Positions 5,884 through 14,017 of a stretch of DNA of 16,605 nt are shown here, in pieces. The position numbers and the translations under genes were made by a program. The first letter of the stretch is position 1. Every line of letters starts with the position of its first letter. The DNA is from Lachnospiraceae bacterium UBA3732 (lineage in GTDB: Bacteria > Bacillota > Clostridia > Lachnospirales > Lachnospiraceae), in NCBI GenBank assembly GCA_002372545.1, contig DFHD01000073.1, forward strand, positions 17,247 to 33,851. Direction: 5' to 3'. The notes under the pieces were generated by a model. That model was not told the DNA's origin. It saw only the letters and a list, made by a program, of their open reading frames with translations, and searched no databases.

Positions 5884-7680
5884 ATGAACTATCAGGTATT
5901 CTTCATCATCGCCATGTCCGTACTGGGCGCCGGTTCATTGCTGGCGCTGCTCGGTGCTGTTATCCGTGGCAGAAGAGTTCGTGTCATTTCTCCCTTTCAT
6001 ATTTTTTTCAGCACTGTTTTTCTGTCTGTTCTGATCGCCCTTCTGCCGGTTTACTATGATCTGACGGCTCATGAGGGCAATTCTCCGATCCGGGTATTTT
6101 TCTTCTCTCTCTTCAGTACGATCCAGATTTTTGCCATCGACGGCAACAGGGAGCTGGTCACGGAGGGGATTCCCTTACAGGAGGGCTGGGTACCCGGCGC
6201 GTATAATGTCTTTCTTTCGACCGTATATGTGATCGCTCCGATCCTGACCTTTGTATTCCTGCTTTCTTTTTTCCGTAATGCTACGGCCTTTCTGCGTTAT
6301 GTAAACCATTATTTCAACGATGCCTATGTTTTTTCCGAGCTCAGCGAAAAGACCATTGCGTTGGGAACGGATATCCGCCGGAAGAATAAACGCGCCATGG
6401 TGATCTTCACCGGTCTGGATGTGGATGACAACGAGGAGCAGACGAAGCTTCTGGAGGATGCGAAGGATATCCGGGCGATCACATTTAAACGGGATATTGC
6501 GGCCATTAATTTTAAGCGCCATTCCCGGAAGGCCGGCCTGACCTTTTTTTCGATGGATGACGACGAGAGTGTGAATGTCAAGCAGGCGCTGCATATTATC
6601 GAGACCTATAAAAACAGGAAGAACGTCAGACTGTATGTGTTCGCCACCGGTATTGAGAGCGAGCTTCTTCTGGCCAGGGCGGATACTGGGGAGATGAAGG
6701 TCCGCCGGGTGAACGCCGTCCGGAATCTGGTCAACCGCAACCTTTATGAAGAGGGCAGCAGCATCTTTGATACGGCGCTTCCGCCGGATGCTGAGGGCAT
6801 ACGGAATATCGGTGCGGTGATCATCGGTCTGGGGCAGCATGGCACGGAGATGCTGAAGGCCCTGTCCTGGTACTGTCAGATGGACGGCTACCGGGTGAGC
6901 ATCGATGCCTTTGATATGGATGCCATGGCGGAAGACAGGTTTTATGCCATGGTGCCGGAACTCATGAGCGAAAAATATAACGGCGTATTTATTCCCGGCG
7001 AGGCGGAGTATACCATCCGGATCCATACCTGCTATGATGTTTACGGCAGGGCGTTCACCGAGGAAATAGGAAAACTGAAGAATTCAACTTATGTGTTTGT
7101 TGCTCTGGACAGCGATGAGACCAATATCCGGACGGCGGTAAACATGAGAATGCTGTTTGAGAGGATGGGGATCCATCCCGTGATCCAGGCAGTTGTAACG
7201 AATACGGATGAAAAGAAGGCTCTGGACGGGGTGACCAACTTTAGCGGACAGCCCTATGATATCATCTTTATCGGGGACGTGGAGACTCTGTATTCCGCAG
7301 ATGTAGTCATCAGCTCCGAGCTGGAAAAGGAGGCTCTGGAGCGGCATCTGAAGTGGGGAAAGGAAGAGGATTTCTGGCGGTATGAATATAACTACCAGTC
7401 CTCTGTTGCCTCAGCCATCCACATGAAGGCCAGGATCCATTGCGGGATTCCCGGAGCGGAAAAGGATGAGGCTGAGCTCCTCCCGGAGGAAAGAAAAGGG
7501 ATCGAGCGGCTGGAGCACCGGCGGTGGAATGCCTATATGCGGTCGGAGGGATATATTTACAGCGGGTCGCATGATAAAAAGACCCGGAACGATCTTGGCA
7601 AGATGCATCATGATCTTGTGGAATATGACCGGATGGATGAAGAGGAGCAGAGAAAGGACAGCCGTGTAGGCACCCGGTAA
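5884..7680 (+). CDS. Membrane protein with Rossmann-type NAD-binding region and C-terminal RyR-like domain
   Basis: 598 residues. The N-terminus has about four hydrophobic segments (roughly 3-27, 38-58, 69-86, 107-130). A cytoplasmic part follows with a first alpha/beta region (about 168-260) and a second beginning AVIIGLGQHG (311-320), whose G315-x-G317-x-x-G320 is the dinucleotide-binding loop of TrkA/RCK-like Rossmann domains; FVALDSDETNIRTAV (405-419) fits the same fold. The last 90 residues resemble prokaryotic RyR (ryanodine-receptor repeat) domains: AIHMKAR (511-517), LEHRRWNAYMRSEGY (543-557), YDRMDEEEQRKD (581-592). The likely start is the ATG at 5884, following an AGGGGGG tract; an in-frame GTG at 5863 lacks spacing for it. 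This resembles ion-channel-like NAD-sensing proteins, but no selectivity filter was recognised. Substrate and ligand are unknown. First gene of the four-gene cluster. Confidence 0.7.
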   Translation: MNYQVFFIIAMSVLGAGSLLALLGAVIRGRRVRVISPFHIFFSTVFLSVLIALLPVYYDLTAHEGNSPIRVFFFSLFSTIQIFAIDGNRELVTEGIPLQEGWVPGAYNVFLSTVYVIAPILTFVFLLSFFRNATAFLRYVNHYFNDAYVFSELSEKTIALGTDIRRKNKRAMVIFTGLDVDDNEEQTKLLEDAKDIRAITFKRDIAAINFKRHSRKAGLTFFSMDDDESVNVKQALHIIETYKNRKNVRLYVFATGIESELLLARADTGEMKVRRVNAVRNLVNRNLYEEGSSIFDTALPPDAEGIRNIGAVIIGLGQHGTEMLKALSWYCQMDGYRVSIDAFDMDAMAEDRFYAMVPELMSEKYNGVFIPGEAEYTIRIHTCYDVYGRAFTEEIGKLKNSTYVFVALDSDETNIRTAVNMRMLFERMGIHPVIQAVVTNTDEKKALDGVTNFSGQPYDIIFIGDVETLYSADVVISSELEKEALERHLKWGKEEDFWRYEYNYQSSVASAIHMKARIHCGIPGAEKDEAELLPEERKGIERLEHRRWNAYMRSEGYIYSGSHDKKTRNDLGKMHHDLVEYDRMDEEEQRKDSRVGTR

Positions 7681-7724
7681 AGCGTGGAAAGGAAAAGGAC
7701 AGCCGTGTAGGCACCCGGTAAAGC
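7653..7724 (+). repeat. 31-bp direct repeat spanning a stop codon
   Basis: Two identical 31-bp copies (7653-7683 and 7694-7724) with a period of 41 bp. The first encodes the last codons of the RyR-like protein and its TAA; the second is noncoding, in the 65-bp gap before the lipoprotein gene. The second copy contributes to a small hairpin CCCGG-TAAAG-CCGGG (7714-7728) just upstream of the lipoprotein ribosome binding site. It looks like a recent local tandem duplication. Confidence 0.9.
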
Positions 7725-7745
7725 CGGGAGAAGGGAAAGAGTTTG

Positions 7746-9173
7746 ATGAGAAAAAGAGGGTTTTGGATAAAGGGGATCGCGGCAGGAACGGCGCTTTCTC
7801 TCAGCCTGATCACCGCAGGCTGCGGGAAAAAAGAAAAGAAGGATCAGACGGCGGAGAATACCGCTGCCATGACAGAGATTTCTTCGGAGACTGCCACAGA
7901 AACAGCCACAGAGGAAGCAACCGAAGAAAATCCGACAGAGGAAAGTACAGAAAAGAGCGGAGAAACCGGAACAGAGGAGGGCATCACCCCCGGAGACGGC
8001 CGGGAAACGGGCTTTACTTCGGATGATCAGATCCTGAACTATCTGGAGGGAGCCTGGGAGTTCTGCCCTTACGGCTTTGATGCGCCGGAGGGGGAGGAGG
8101 TGGACCTCAGCTTCACCCAGGCGCAGGGTAGCTGCAGTTTTCTCAAAAGGTCGGATGCAAGCTTTGTCTCGGGCGGGATCATTCTGGGAAAGACCAGTGA
8201 TGAACTGGCCGCATCAGATATGTTTACGCTTACCATAACGGATATCACCCGGGATTTCTGCGATGCTCCGGAGGAGCTGAAGGGCGTTTCCACGGATTTT
8301 CAGTTCATGATGGGACTCATGGAAGGCAGGGATGTGCTGATCCTCCGGCAGCTCGGAAACGGAGACAGTGCGCTGGTGCATAAAACCTTCCTCGATGATA
8401 CGGCCTGCTGGGACGGATGCTGGCTCTTCGTCCGTTCACGGGATCTGGCCTTTTCCGATCAACAGATGGATGAATGGCGGAAAAAGGATCAGGATTTTTA
8501 TGCCTTTATGTGGATGGACAGCGGAGACAAGATCTGTTTGCAGGCGGTAAGCGGAAAAGAGAGGGATATCGACTGGTATGGTGAAACGGTGCCGGCTGTC
8601 CTCTGGTCCCTTTCGGAAACAGAGGAAAGACCCTATCAGATCGTCACCTACTGGCTGAAGGATGGAGAGCAGTTCGCCCATCCCGGCAGCTTCCAGCCGG
8701 GGCTGGTCCATGTTAAGACAGATGCGGAGGGCTGCCTGACGGAGCTTACCCGTATGGAGTATCTGGGCTTCGGCGCATACAGGCAGGGATTTTCCCGGCA
8801 GGAGGAGGATCCGGATTACCGTTCACCCGCCGTGTATGAGGCTCACGATACCCTGTTTTTGGGAGACTGGAGATATGCGGGTCAGTTCGACGGCTCCATG
8901 AGTATCGAGGCGGCTTCGCCGCAGGTGGGCGGCTATCATCTGGAGATCACGCTCTCGTTTGAGGATGGCTCCCGGGCGGATATTTCAGCGGATGCCCATA
9001 TCGAGGGCGGCCTGCTGGTTATCCATAGCGGAAGCGTTAAGGGAGAGGACGGTAAGGAAGCCTATGGCGTTGCCGGTTCGGTAAAGATTACGGATGTCGG
9101 GGCAGAGGTGGTATTCACCGAATCGCCGGACAGCCGGCTCAGGCCGGAGGAGGTTTTCACCTTTTTCCGGTGA
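7746..9173 (+). CDS. Lipoprotein with Thr/Glu-rich stalk, function unknown
   Basis: 475 residues from the ATG at 7746, which follows an AAGGGAAAG ribosome binding site; an in-frame TTG directly before it is less likely. A basic signal start (MRKRGFWIKG), hydrophobic core and lipobox TAGC place the lipidated Cys at residue 26, so the protein is anchored outside the membrane. A low-complexity Thr/Glu/Ser-rich stretch (about 38-77) follows, as expected of a flexible spacer through the cell wall. The remaining roughly 390 residues form a globular region rich in beta-type sequence, acidic and aromatic, with no family recognised. Near the end, DGSRADISADAHIEGG and GSVKITDVGAEVVFTE look like lipocalin or jelly-roll-type strands, but this is only impression. 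It lies within the RyR-DHH-TIR cluster and may be its outside partner. Confidence 0.8.
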   Translation: MRKRGFWIKGIAAGTALSLSLITAGCGKKEKKDQTAENTAAMTEISSETATETATEEATEENPTEESTEKSGETGTEEGITPGDGRETGFTSDDQILNYLEGAWEFCPYGFDAPEGEEVDLSFTQAQGSCSFLKRSDASFVSGGIILGKTSDELAASDMFTLTITDITRDFCDAPEELKGVSTDFQFMMGLMEGRDVLILRQLGNGDSALVHKTFLDDTACWDGCWLFVRSRDLAFSDQQMDEWRKKDQDFYAFMWMDSGDKICLQAVSGKERDIDWYGETVPAVLWSLSETEERPYQIVTYWLKDGEQFAHPGSFQPGLVHVKTDAEGCLTELTRMEYLGFGAYRQGFSRQEEDPDYRSPAVYEAHDTLFLGDWRYAGQFDGSMSIEAASPQVGGYHLEITLSFEDGSRADISADAHIEGGLLVIHSGSVKGEDGKEAYGVAGSVKITDVGAEVVFTESPDSRLRPEEVFTFFR

Positions 9174-9276
9174 ACCGTGAGGTTGAGGTGTTTTAGCAGC
9201 ACATTGCACATGGAATTAAAGAACACAGACAGAGAATCAGGAAGATCAGCGAAATTGCAGCGGGACGGGAGGAAGA

Positions 9277-10779
9277 ATGAGACTACAGGATTTACTGAGC
9301 TATAATGATATTGTGATCCAGTGCCATGACAATCCGGATGCGGATGCCCTGGCCAGCGGGTATGCCCTTTACTGGTATCTGAAAAAGATGGGGAAGCAGC
9401 CGGAATTCATCTACAGGGGAGTGAATAAGATCACGAAGAGCAATCTTCTCATCATGATGGATTCCCTTGAGGTTCCGGTAAAGTACAGAAGGGAATATGA
9501 CCGGGTGCCGGAAATGCTGGTTACCGTTGACTGCCAGTACGGGCAGCGGAATGTGACCATCACTGCGGCAAAGAATGTGGCGGTAATCGATCATCACCAG
9601 GTCACAGGCAGCCTTCCGGAACTCTCCGAGGTGAGACCCAATATCGGCAGCTGCGCGACCATTCTCTGGGATATGATACGGCTGGAGGGACTCACGCTGG
9701 ATGGAGAGAAGATGCTTTCCACTGCGCTTTATTATGGCCTCTATACCGATACCAACCGGTTTTCCGAGGTTTCCCATCCCCTCGACCGGGATATGATGGA
9801 CAGCCTGGTGGTGAACAGGAGTATCGTGACGGAGATGAGCAATTCCAATATTTCTCTGGAGGAGCTGAAGATCACCGGCCGGGCCATTCTCGGATATGAA
9901 TATAACGATCAGAATAAATATATCGTGATCCACGCCGAGCAGTGCGATCCCAATATCCTCGGCGTGATCAGCGACTTTTCCATGGAGACTACAGGGGTGG
10001 ATGTCTGCCTTGCCTTCTATGTCAGCCCGGTGGAGATCAAGTTCTCTGTCAGGAGCTGCGTGAAGGAGGTGCATGCCAGCGAGGTGGCCGAATATCTGGC
10101 CGAAGGCGTGGGCGGCGGCGGAGGCCATCTGACCAAGGCGGGCGGAACCATCCGGCCGGAGCTTTTGAAGGAAAACGGTTTCTCGGACGAGCTGATGGAG
10201 GTGGATGAGTTCTTCAAACATCGTCTCAATGAGTATTTTGAAAAATATGAGATCATCTATGCAAGGCAGACGACACTGGATACGTCGGATATGAAGCGGT
10301 ATGAAAAGCTTCCCCAGGAGCTGGGCTATGTGAAGCTGACAGATGTTTTTCCGCTTCATACCATTGTGGAGATCCGGACGCTGGAGGGAGATATCAGCAT
10401 CCGTCTGGATGACGACGAGTATCTGATGATCGGTATTGAGGGAGAGGTATATCCCATTACCAGGGAAAAGCTGAATAAGAGCTACCGGGAAACCGGGGAG
10501 CCCTACAGCAGGAAGTTTGAATATGAGCCTGCCATCCGCGACCTTTTCTCCCATGAAAGAAAGAACGTTATGCAGTATGCCAGGGGTGTTGTTTCCACAG
10601 GAAAGACCGTGATCTACGCCCGTCCCATTACAGGATATATTAAGCTCTTTACGGCGTGGGATGATGAAAAGTATTATTCAGGAACGCCGGGAGACTGGAT
10701 CGCTGTCCGGGAGGATGATCCCCATGATATCTATATCATCAACCAGAGACTGTTCCCGCAGCTTTATAAAGAAATTTGA
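9277..10779 (+). CDS. DHH/DHHA1 phosphoesterase with extended C-terminus
   Basis: 500-residue soluble protein. Residues 1-325 carry the DHH-superfamily manganese site: HDNPDAD (17-23), D85 in VTVDC, the name-giving D105-H106-H107, and D158 in YTDTNRFS. The DHHA1 part has VSPVEIKFSVRS and the Gly loop GGGGGH (279-284). Relatives of this size (NrnA, GdpP catalytic module, Pde2) cleave nanoRNA, pAp or linear and cyclic dinucleotides. The extra 170 residues are unusual: they contain two similar segments, around 370-403 and 468-497, the second with PGDW followed by an acidic turn and YIINQRLFPQLY, reminiscent of PGDYG-type modules. The ATG at 9277 follows GGGAGG. The TIR gene starts 15 nt downstream, so they are cotranscribed. 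Substrate is unknown; in this context a nucleotide signal is plausible. Confidence 0.85.
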   Translation: MRLQDLLSYNDIVIQCHDNPDADALASGYALYWYLKKMGKQPEFIYRGVNKITKSNLLIMMDSLEVPVKYRREYDRVPEMLVTVDCQYGQRNVTITAAKNVAVIDHHQVTGSLPELSEVRPNIGSCATILWDMIRLEGLTLDGEKMLSTALYYGLYTDTNRFSEVSHPLDRDMMDSLVVNRSIVTEMSNSNISLEELKITGRAILGYEYNDQNKYIVIHAEQCDPNILGVISDFSMETTGVDVCLAFYVSPVEIKFSVRSCVKEVHASEVAEYLAEGVGGGGGHLTKAGGTIRPELLKENGFSDELMEVDEFFKHRLNEYFEKYEIIYARQTTLDTSDMKRYEKLPQELGYVKLTDVFPLHTIVEIRTLEGDISIRLDDDEYLMIGIEGEVYPITREKLNKSYRETGEPYSRKFEYEPAIRDLFSHERKNVMQYARGVVSTGKTVIYARPITGYIKLFTAWDDEKYYSGTPGDWIAVREDDPHDIYIINQRLFPQLYKEI

Positions 10780-10794
10780 AAGAGGAAGTAAAGA

Positions 10795-13700
10795 ATGATA
10801 GACCATTATGATGCGTTTATATCATATAAGCATGCGCCGGATGATATCCGGGTGGCCGAGGCTGTGCAGCGGGGACTGGAGCATTTCCGGATTCCCGGGA
10901 AGATCCGGAAAAAGACCGGAAAGAAGCGGATCGAGCGGATATTCCGGGATAAGGACGAGCTTCCCATTACCAGCAGCCTGGGTGAGACCATTTCCTATGC
11001 GCTGGATCACAGCGACTATCTGATCGTAATCTGCTCCACACGGACAAAAGAGTCGGAATGGGTGCAGCGGGAAATCGATTATTTCCTGCAGAGCCACAGC
11101 AAACGCCAGGTGCTGACGGTGCTGGTGGACGGCGAACCGCAGGATGTGGTCCCGAAGGTTCTGCAGGAAGAGGAATACTATATCACCACCTCGGAGGGAC
11201 GGGTTGAGACCTTTAAACGGCCGCTGGAGCCCCTTTCCTGCGATTACCGCATGTCGAAGAGAAAAGCCAAAAAGGTGGAGCTTCCCCGACTGGCCAGCGC
11301 CCTGATCGGATGTTCATACGATGAATTGATGAACAGGCGGCGTCACTACGCCATTCGCAGGACGATCTTTGCATTTGCGCTGTTCGCCCTTACCGCGGCG
11401 GGAGCTACGATCTATCTTCTGCAAAGCCGGGAGAATCTGAGAAAGAACTATATGAACTCTCTCCGGAACCAGTCCAAATATCTGGCCAATGAATCCAGGA
11501 ACCTTCTCGAGAATGAGCAGCGGATCACGGCCATACAGCTGGCGCTTGAGGCTCTGCCAAAGGATGATAAGGATGAAAGACCGGTGACGCCCGAGGCAAT
11601 CCGTGCTCTGACAGAGGCAACAAGGGCTTATGTTACCGATTCTTCCTCCCGGGTGGGTGCGGAGTGGAACTATCGTTCCACCGGAGTCATCACTGATTTT
11701 CAGCTTTCCCCATCCGGCAATTATCTGGCAGTATATGATTCCTCGGATATTGTGACTGCCTGGGATACCCGGACCCATGAGAGAACGCTTTGGATAACCC
11801 GGGAATTTGTTTCCATTGACGGAATCCTGTTTACCGATAATGACAGTCTTCTCGTGTGGAACGAAAACCGCATTGCCCTTTATTCGGTCAGTACGGGAAA
11901 GGCAAACTGGAACATGTATTTAGGAGATTATACATCTCTGAAAGACGCCAAAGATGCCATGCAGCTGATCGGAAATTATATCTATACGTGTACGAATGAC
12001 AGCGAGATCATCCGTGTCGATCTGAAAACGGGAGAAAAAACCGTAATCCTCAAGCTGCCGGGCGAGGCGGACGGGGAAACACTTTTTATATACAAAGTCC
12101 GTGTTTCTTCGGATGAGAAGAGAGTGCTCTTTTACGGTTCCATAGGGACTGGTTCGGATTATGTGGCGGGGATCGCTTCGGTGGACGAACCGGAAAAAAC
12201 CAGGATTTCTGCGGTGATCGGTGAAGGAAACAGCTATGTGGTGGATATCGAATGGGCGGACAACAATACAGCCCTGATCGCAGTCGGACAGGATATGATG
12301 TCCTCCAGTCTGGGAACATCCCAGTACACGATCCTTACGGAAACAAAGGATAAGATCTACTGTATGGATGCCACCTCGCTGAAGCAGAGATGGGTCTACG
12401 ATTTCACCTTTGACGATGTCAGCCTGACCAGCGGATTCATGCTTCTTCCGCAGAGTAATTCTGTGGCCTTCTGTGCAGGAAATAAAATGGACATCATGGA
12501 TCTGAAAACAGGGGAGTGCCTGCATTCGTACAATCTGAACAGGTCCATCGTAGACTTTGGCGATGCAAACGGAGACGGTGTACCGAACTTTGTTACCACA
12601 AACGGCGGCCTCGGTTTTCCGGTTAGCAATTCGGAAACAGACAAGCTGACCATGTATTATTATTTCTGCGACGATCTGAGTGCGGCGGAGATCAGCAATG
12701 GTATTTATGTACAGCAGGACGATGCCCGGGAGGTCATTTTTTACGGGCTTCACGTTTCAGATAAGGAGTGGAAGGAGATCGATCCGAATACGGTGATTTC
12801 CAGTCTGGACAGCGGGTCATATTCCGCCAACGCATTGGCGCTGCTCCGGAGTGAAATGAATCCGAAAACCGAAGAGAATCTGTATATCGTTTCCGTCTAC
12901 GATCTGAGGGATTTTACCACCGTACATAACGTCGGTCTGGAGGCGGGAGATGATACGGTCACATTCCATCTGATCGGTGTGGATGAGGATACGGTATATC
13001 TTTACAGAGCGGCTGTGGACGGTGAAATTAAGCTTGTCCGGGTAAATATAAGCAGTGGAAAAGCTGAAGAAGGGGAAACGCTGCGGGGAGAATTTGAACC
13101 GGTGATGCATTTTGCCGAGGGAAAGATCTATTATGTGCTTAACGGACAGATGTATACTGATGATCCCGCGCAGCTTGTGGTTTATGATCCGAAGACAAAG
13201 CAGGAACGTGTTTATGATCTGGATGAGGAGCATGTGAATGATTATTCACTTCAGGTATTCCCGTTCCCGGAACATAATGCGGCATTCATCGGAGGACTGA
13301 AAAATACACTTCTGGATCTGGAGACGGGCGAGGAGCTTGCTGCATCCTTCGGCCGGCTTCAGGGCTGGCAGACGCTGAAGGATGTCAAGGTTGACAGTAA
13401 GGGAGAGAACTACATTGTTTCAGACGGAAAATATGCGGCGGTCTTTAACAGTGACATGACCCTGAAATATCAGCTTGCAGATATGGGCGTCGGCATTTCG
13501 GGAATTGATTTTTATGAGGAGAAGAATGGAGAGACGATCCTCCTTGTTCTTTATGACACAGGCTATTTCTGCCGCTATGCCCTGGAGGACGGAGCTTTCC
13601 TCGGCGCCTCCGACATAACTGTGAAGGTCGGCGCAAATGATTTTGCGGAATTTGAACTGGACAAAGAAAACCATACCATGTATATCCGTAATGAATTGGA

Positions 13701-13944
13701 TCTCAATGTGGTCGATACGGATACCTGGGTGGAGACGGCGTATATCCGGGACTGCCTTATGCACCATATGGATTCGGACAGGTTCATTACCTGTGAGAGC
13801 ATGAAAATGGAGGAGATCCGGATCGGATATTTCGAGCATTATACCATGGAGGATCTGATCCGGAAGGGAAAGGAGGTTCTTCAGGGACTGGAGCTCTCTG
13901 ATGAGCAGAAATCCAATTACGGTATCAGTACAGAAGAGGACTGA
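10795..13944 (+). CDS. TIR-domain transmembrane protein with beta-propeller C-terminus
   Basis: 1049 residues. An N-terminal TIR domain (about 1-150) begins HYDAFISYKHAPDD and includes IFRDKDELPITSSLGETI (49-66), YLIVICS (75-81) and SEWVQREI (87-94). E93 aligns with the catalytic Glu of NAD-cleaving TIR enzymes such as SARM1 (WVHKEI), so NADase activity is possible. One transmembrane helix (about 189-209) is preceded by RRRHYAIRR, which by the positive-inside rule puts TIR in the cytoplasm and the rest outside. After it comes a helical stretch ending ITAIQLALEALP (244-255), a motif common in TIR/NTPase proteins with WD40 repeats, then about 750 residues of propeller-like repeats (for example DFQLSPSGNYLAVYD, LYSVSTGKANW, IMDLKTGECLHSYN). 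DANGDG (590-595) is a calcium-loop-like DxNxDG. AGAGGAAG precedes the ATG. Last gene before a strong terminator. Confidence 0.88.
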   Translation: MIDHYDAFISYKHAPDDIRVAEAVQRGLEHFRIPGKIRKKTGKKRIERIFRDKDELPITSSLGETISYALDHSDYLIVICSTRTKESEWVQREIDYFLQSHSKRQVLTVLVDGEPQDVVPKVLQEEEYYITTSEGRVETFKRPLEPLSCDYRMSKRKAKKVELPRLASALIGCSYDELMNRRRHYAIRRTIFAFALFALTAAGATIYLLQSRENLRKNYMNSLRNQSKYLANESRNLLENEQRITAIQLALEALPKDDKDERPVTPEAIRALTEATRAYVTDSSSRVGAEWNYRSTGVITDFQLSPSGNYLAVYDSSDIVTAWDTRTHERTLWITREFVSIDGILFTDNDSLLVWNENRIALYSVSTGKANWNMYLGDYTSLKDAKDAMQLIGNYIYTCTNDSEIIRVDLKTGEKTVILKLPGEADGETLFIYKVRVSSDEKRVLFYGSIGTGSDYVAGIASVDEPEKTRISAVIGEGNSYVVDIEWADNNTALIAVGQDMMSSSLGTSQYTILTETKDKIYCMDATSLKQRWVYDFTFDDVSLTSGFMLLPQSNSVAFCAGNKMDIMDLKTGECLHSYNLNRSIVDFGDANGDGVPNFVTTNGGLGFPVSNSETDKLTMYYYFCDDLSAAEISNGIYVQQDDAREVIFYGLHVSDKEWKEIDPNTVISSLDSGSYSANALALLRSEMNPKTEENLYIVSVYDLRDFTTVHNVGLEAGDDTVTFHLIGVDEDTVYLYRAAVDGEIKLVRVNISSGKAEEGETLRGEFEPVMHFAEGKIYYVLNGQMYTDDPAQLVVYDPKTKQERVYDLDEEHVNDYSLQVFPFPEHNAAFIGGLKNTLLDLETGEELAASFGRLQGWQTLKDVKVDSKGENYIVSDGKYAAVFNSDMTLKYQLADMGVGISGIDFYEEKNGETILLVLYDTGYFCRYALEDGAFLGASDITVKVGANDFAEFELDKENHTMYIRNELDLNVVDTDTWVETAYIRDCLMHHMDSDRFITCESMKMEEIRIGYFEHYTMEDLIRKGKEVLQGLELSDEQKSNYGISTEED

Positions 13945-13960
13945 TCATGCTTTATTGAGA

Positions 13961-14005
13961 AACTGCCCTGCGGACCCGGGGGAAACGGTCTGCAGGGCAG
14001 TTTTT
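13961..14005 (+). terminator. Strong intrinsic terminator after the TIR gene
   Basis: A 16-bp stem: AACTGCCCTGC (13961-13971) with GCAGGGCAGTT (13992-14002), extended inward by a G-T wobble pair and GACC/GGTC, closed by a 10-nt loop and followed by T-run 14001-14005. It begins 17 nt after the TIR stop. On the opposite strand the hairpin is followed by TTTCTC, so it may also weakly terminate the convergent DUF4956 transcript ending at 14018. Confidence 0.93.
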
Positions 14006-14017
14006 GAATGGATGAGG

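Noticed and set aside
9292..10554. 420-codon open frame on the minus strand opposite the DHH gene
   Set aside because: It mirrors the DHH gene, whose catalytic motifs are all intact; the antisense peptide shows no family features.
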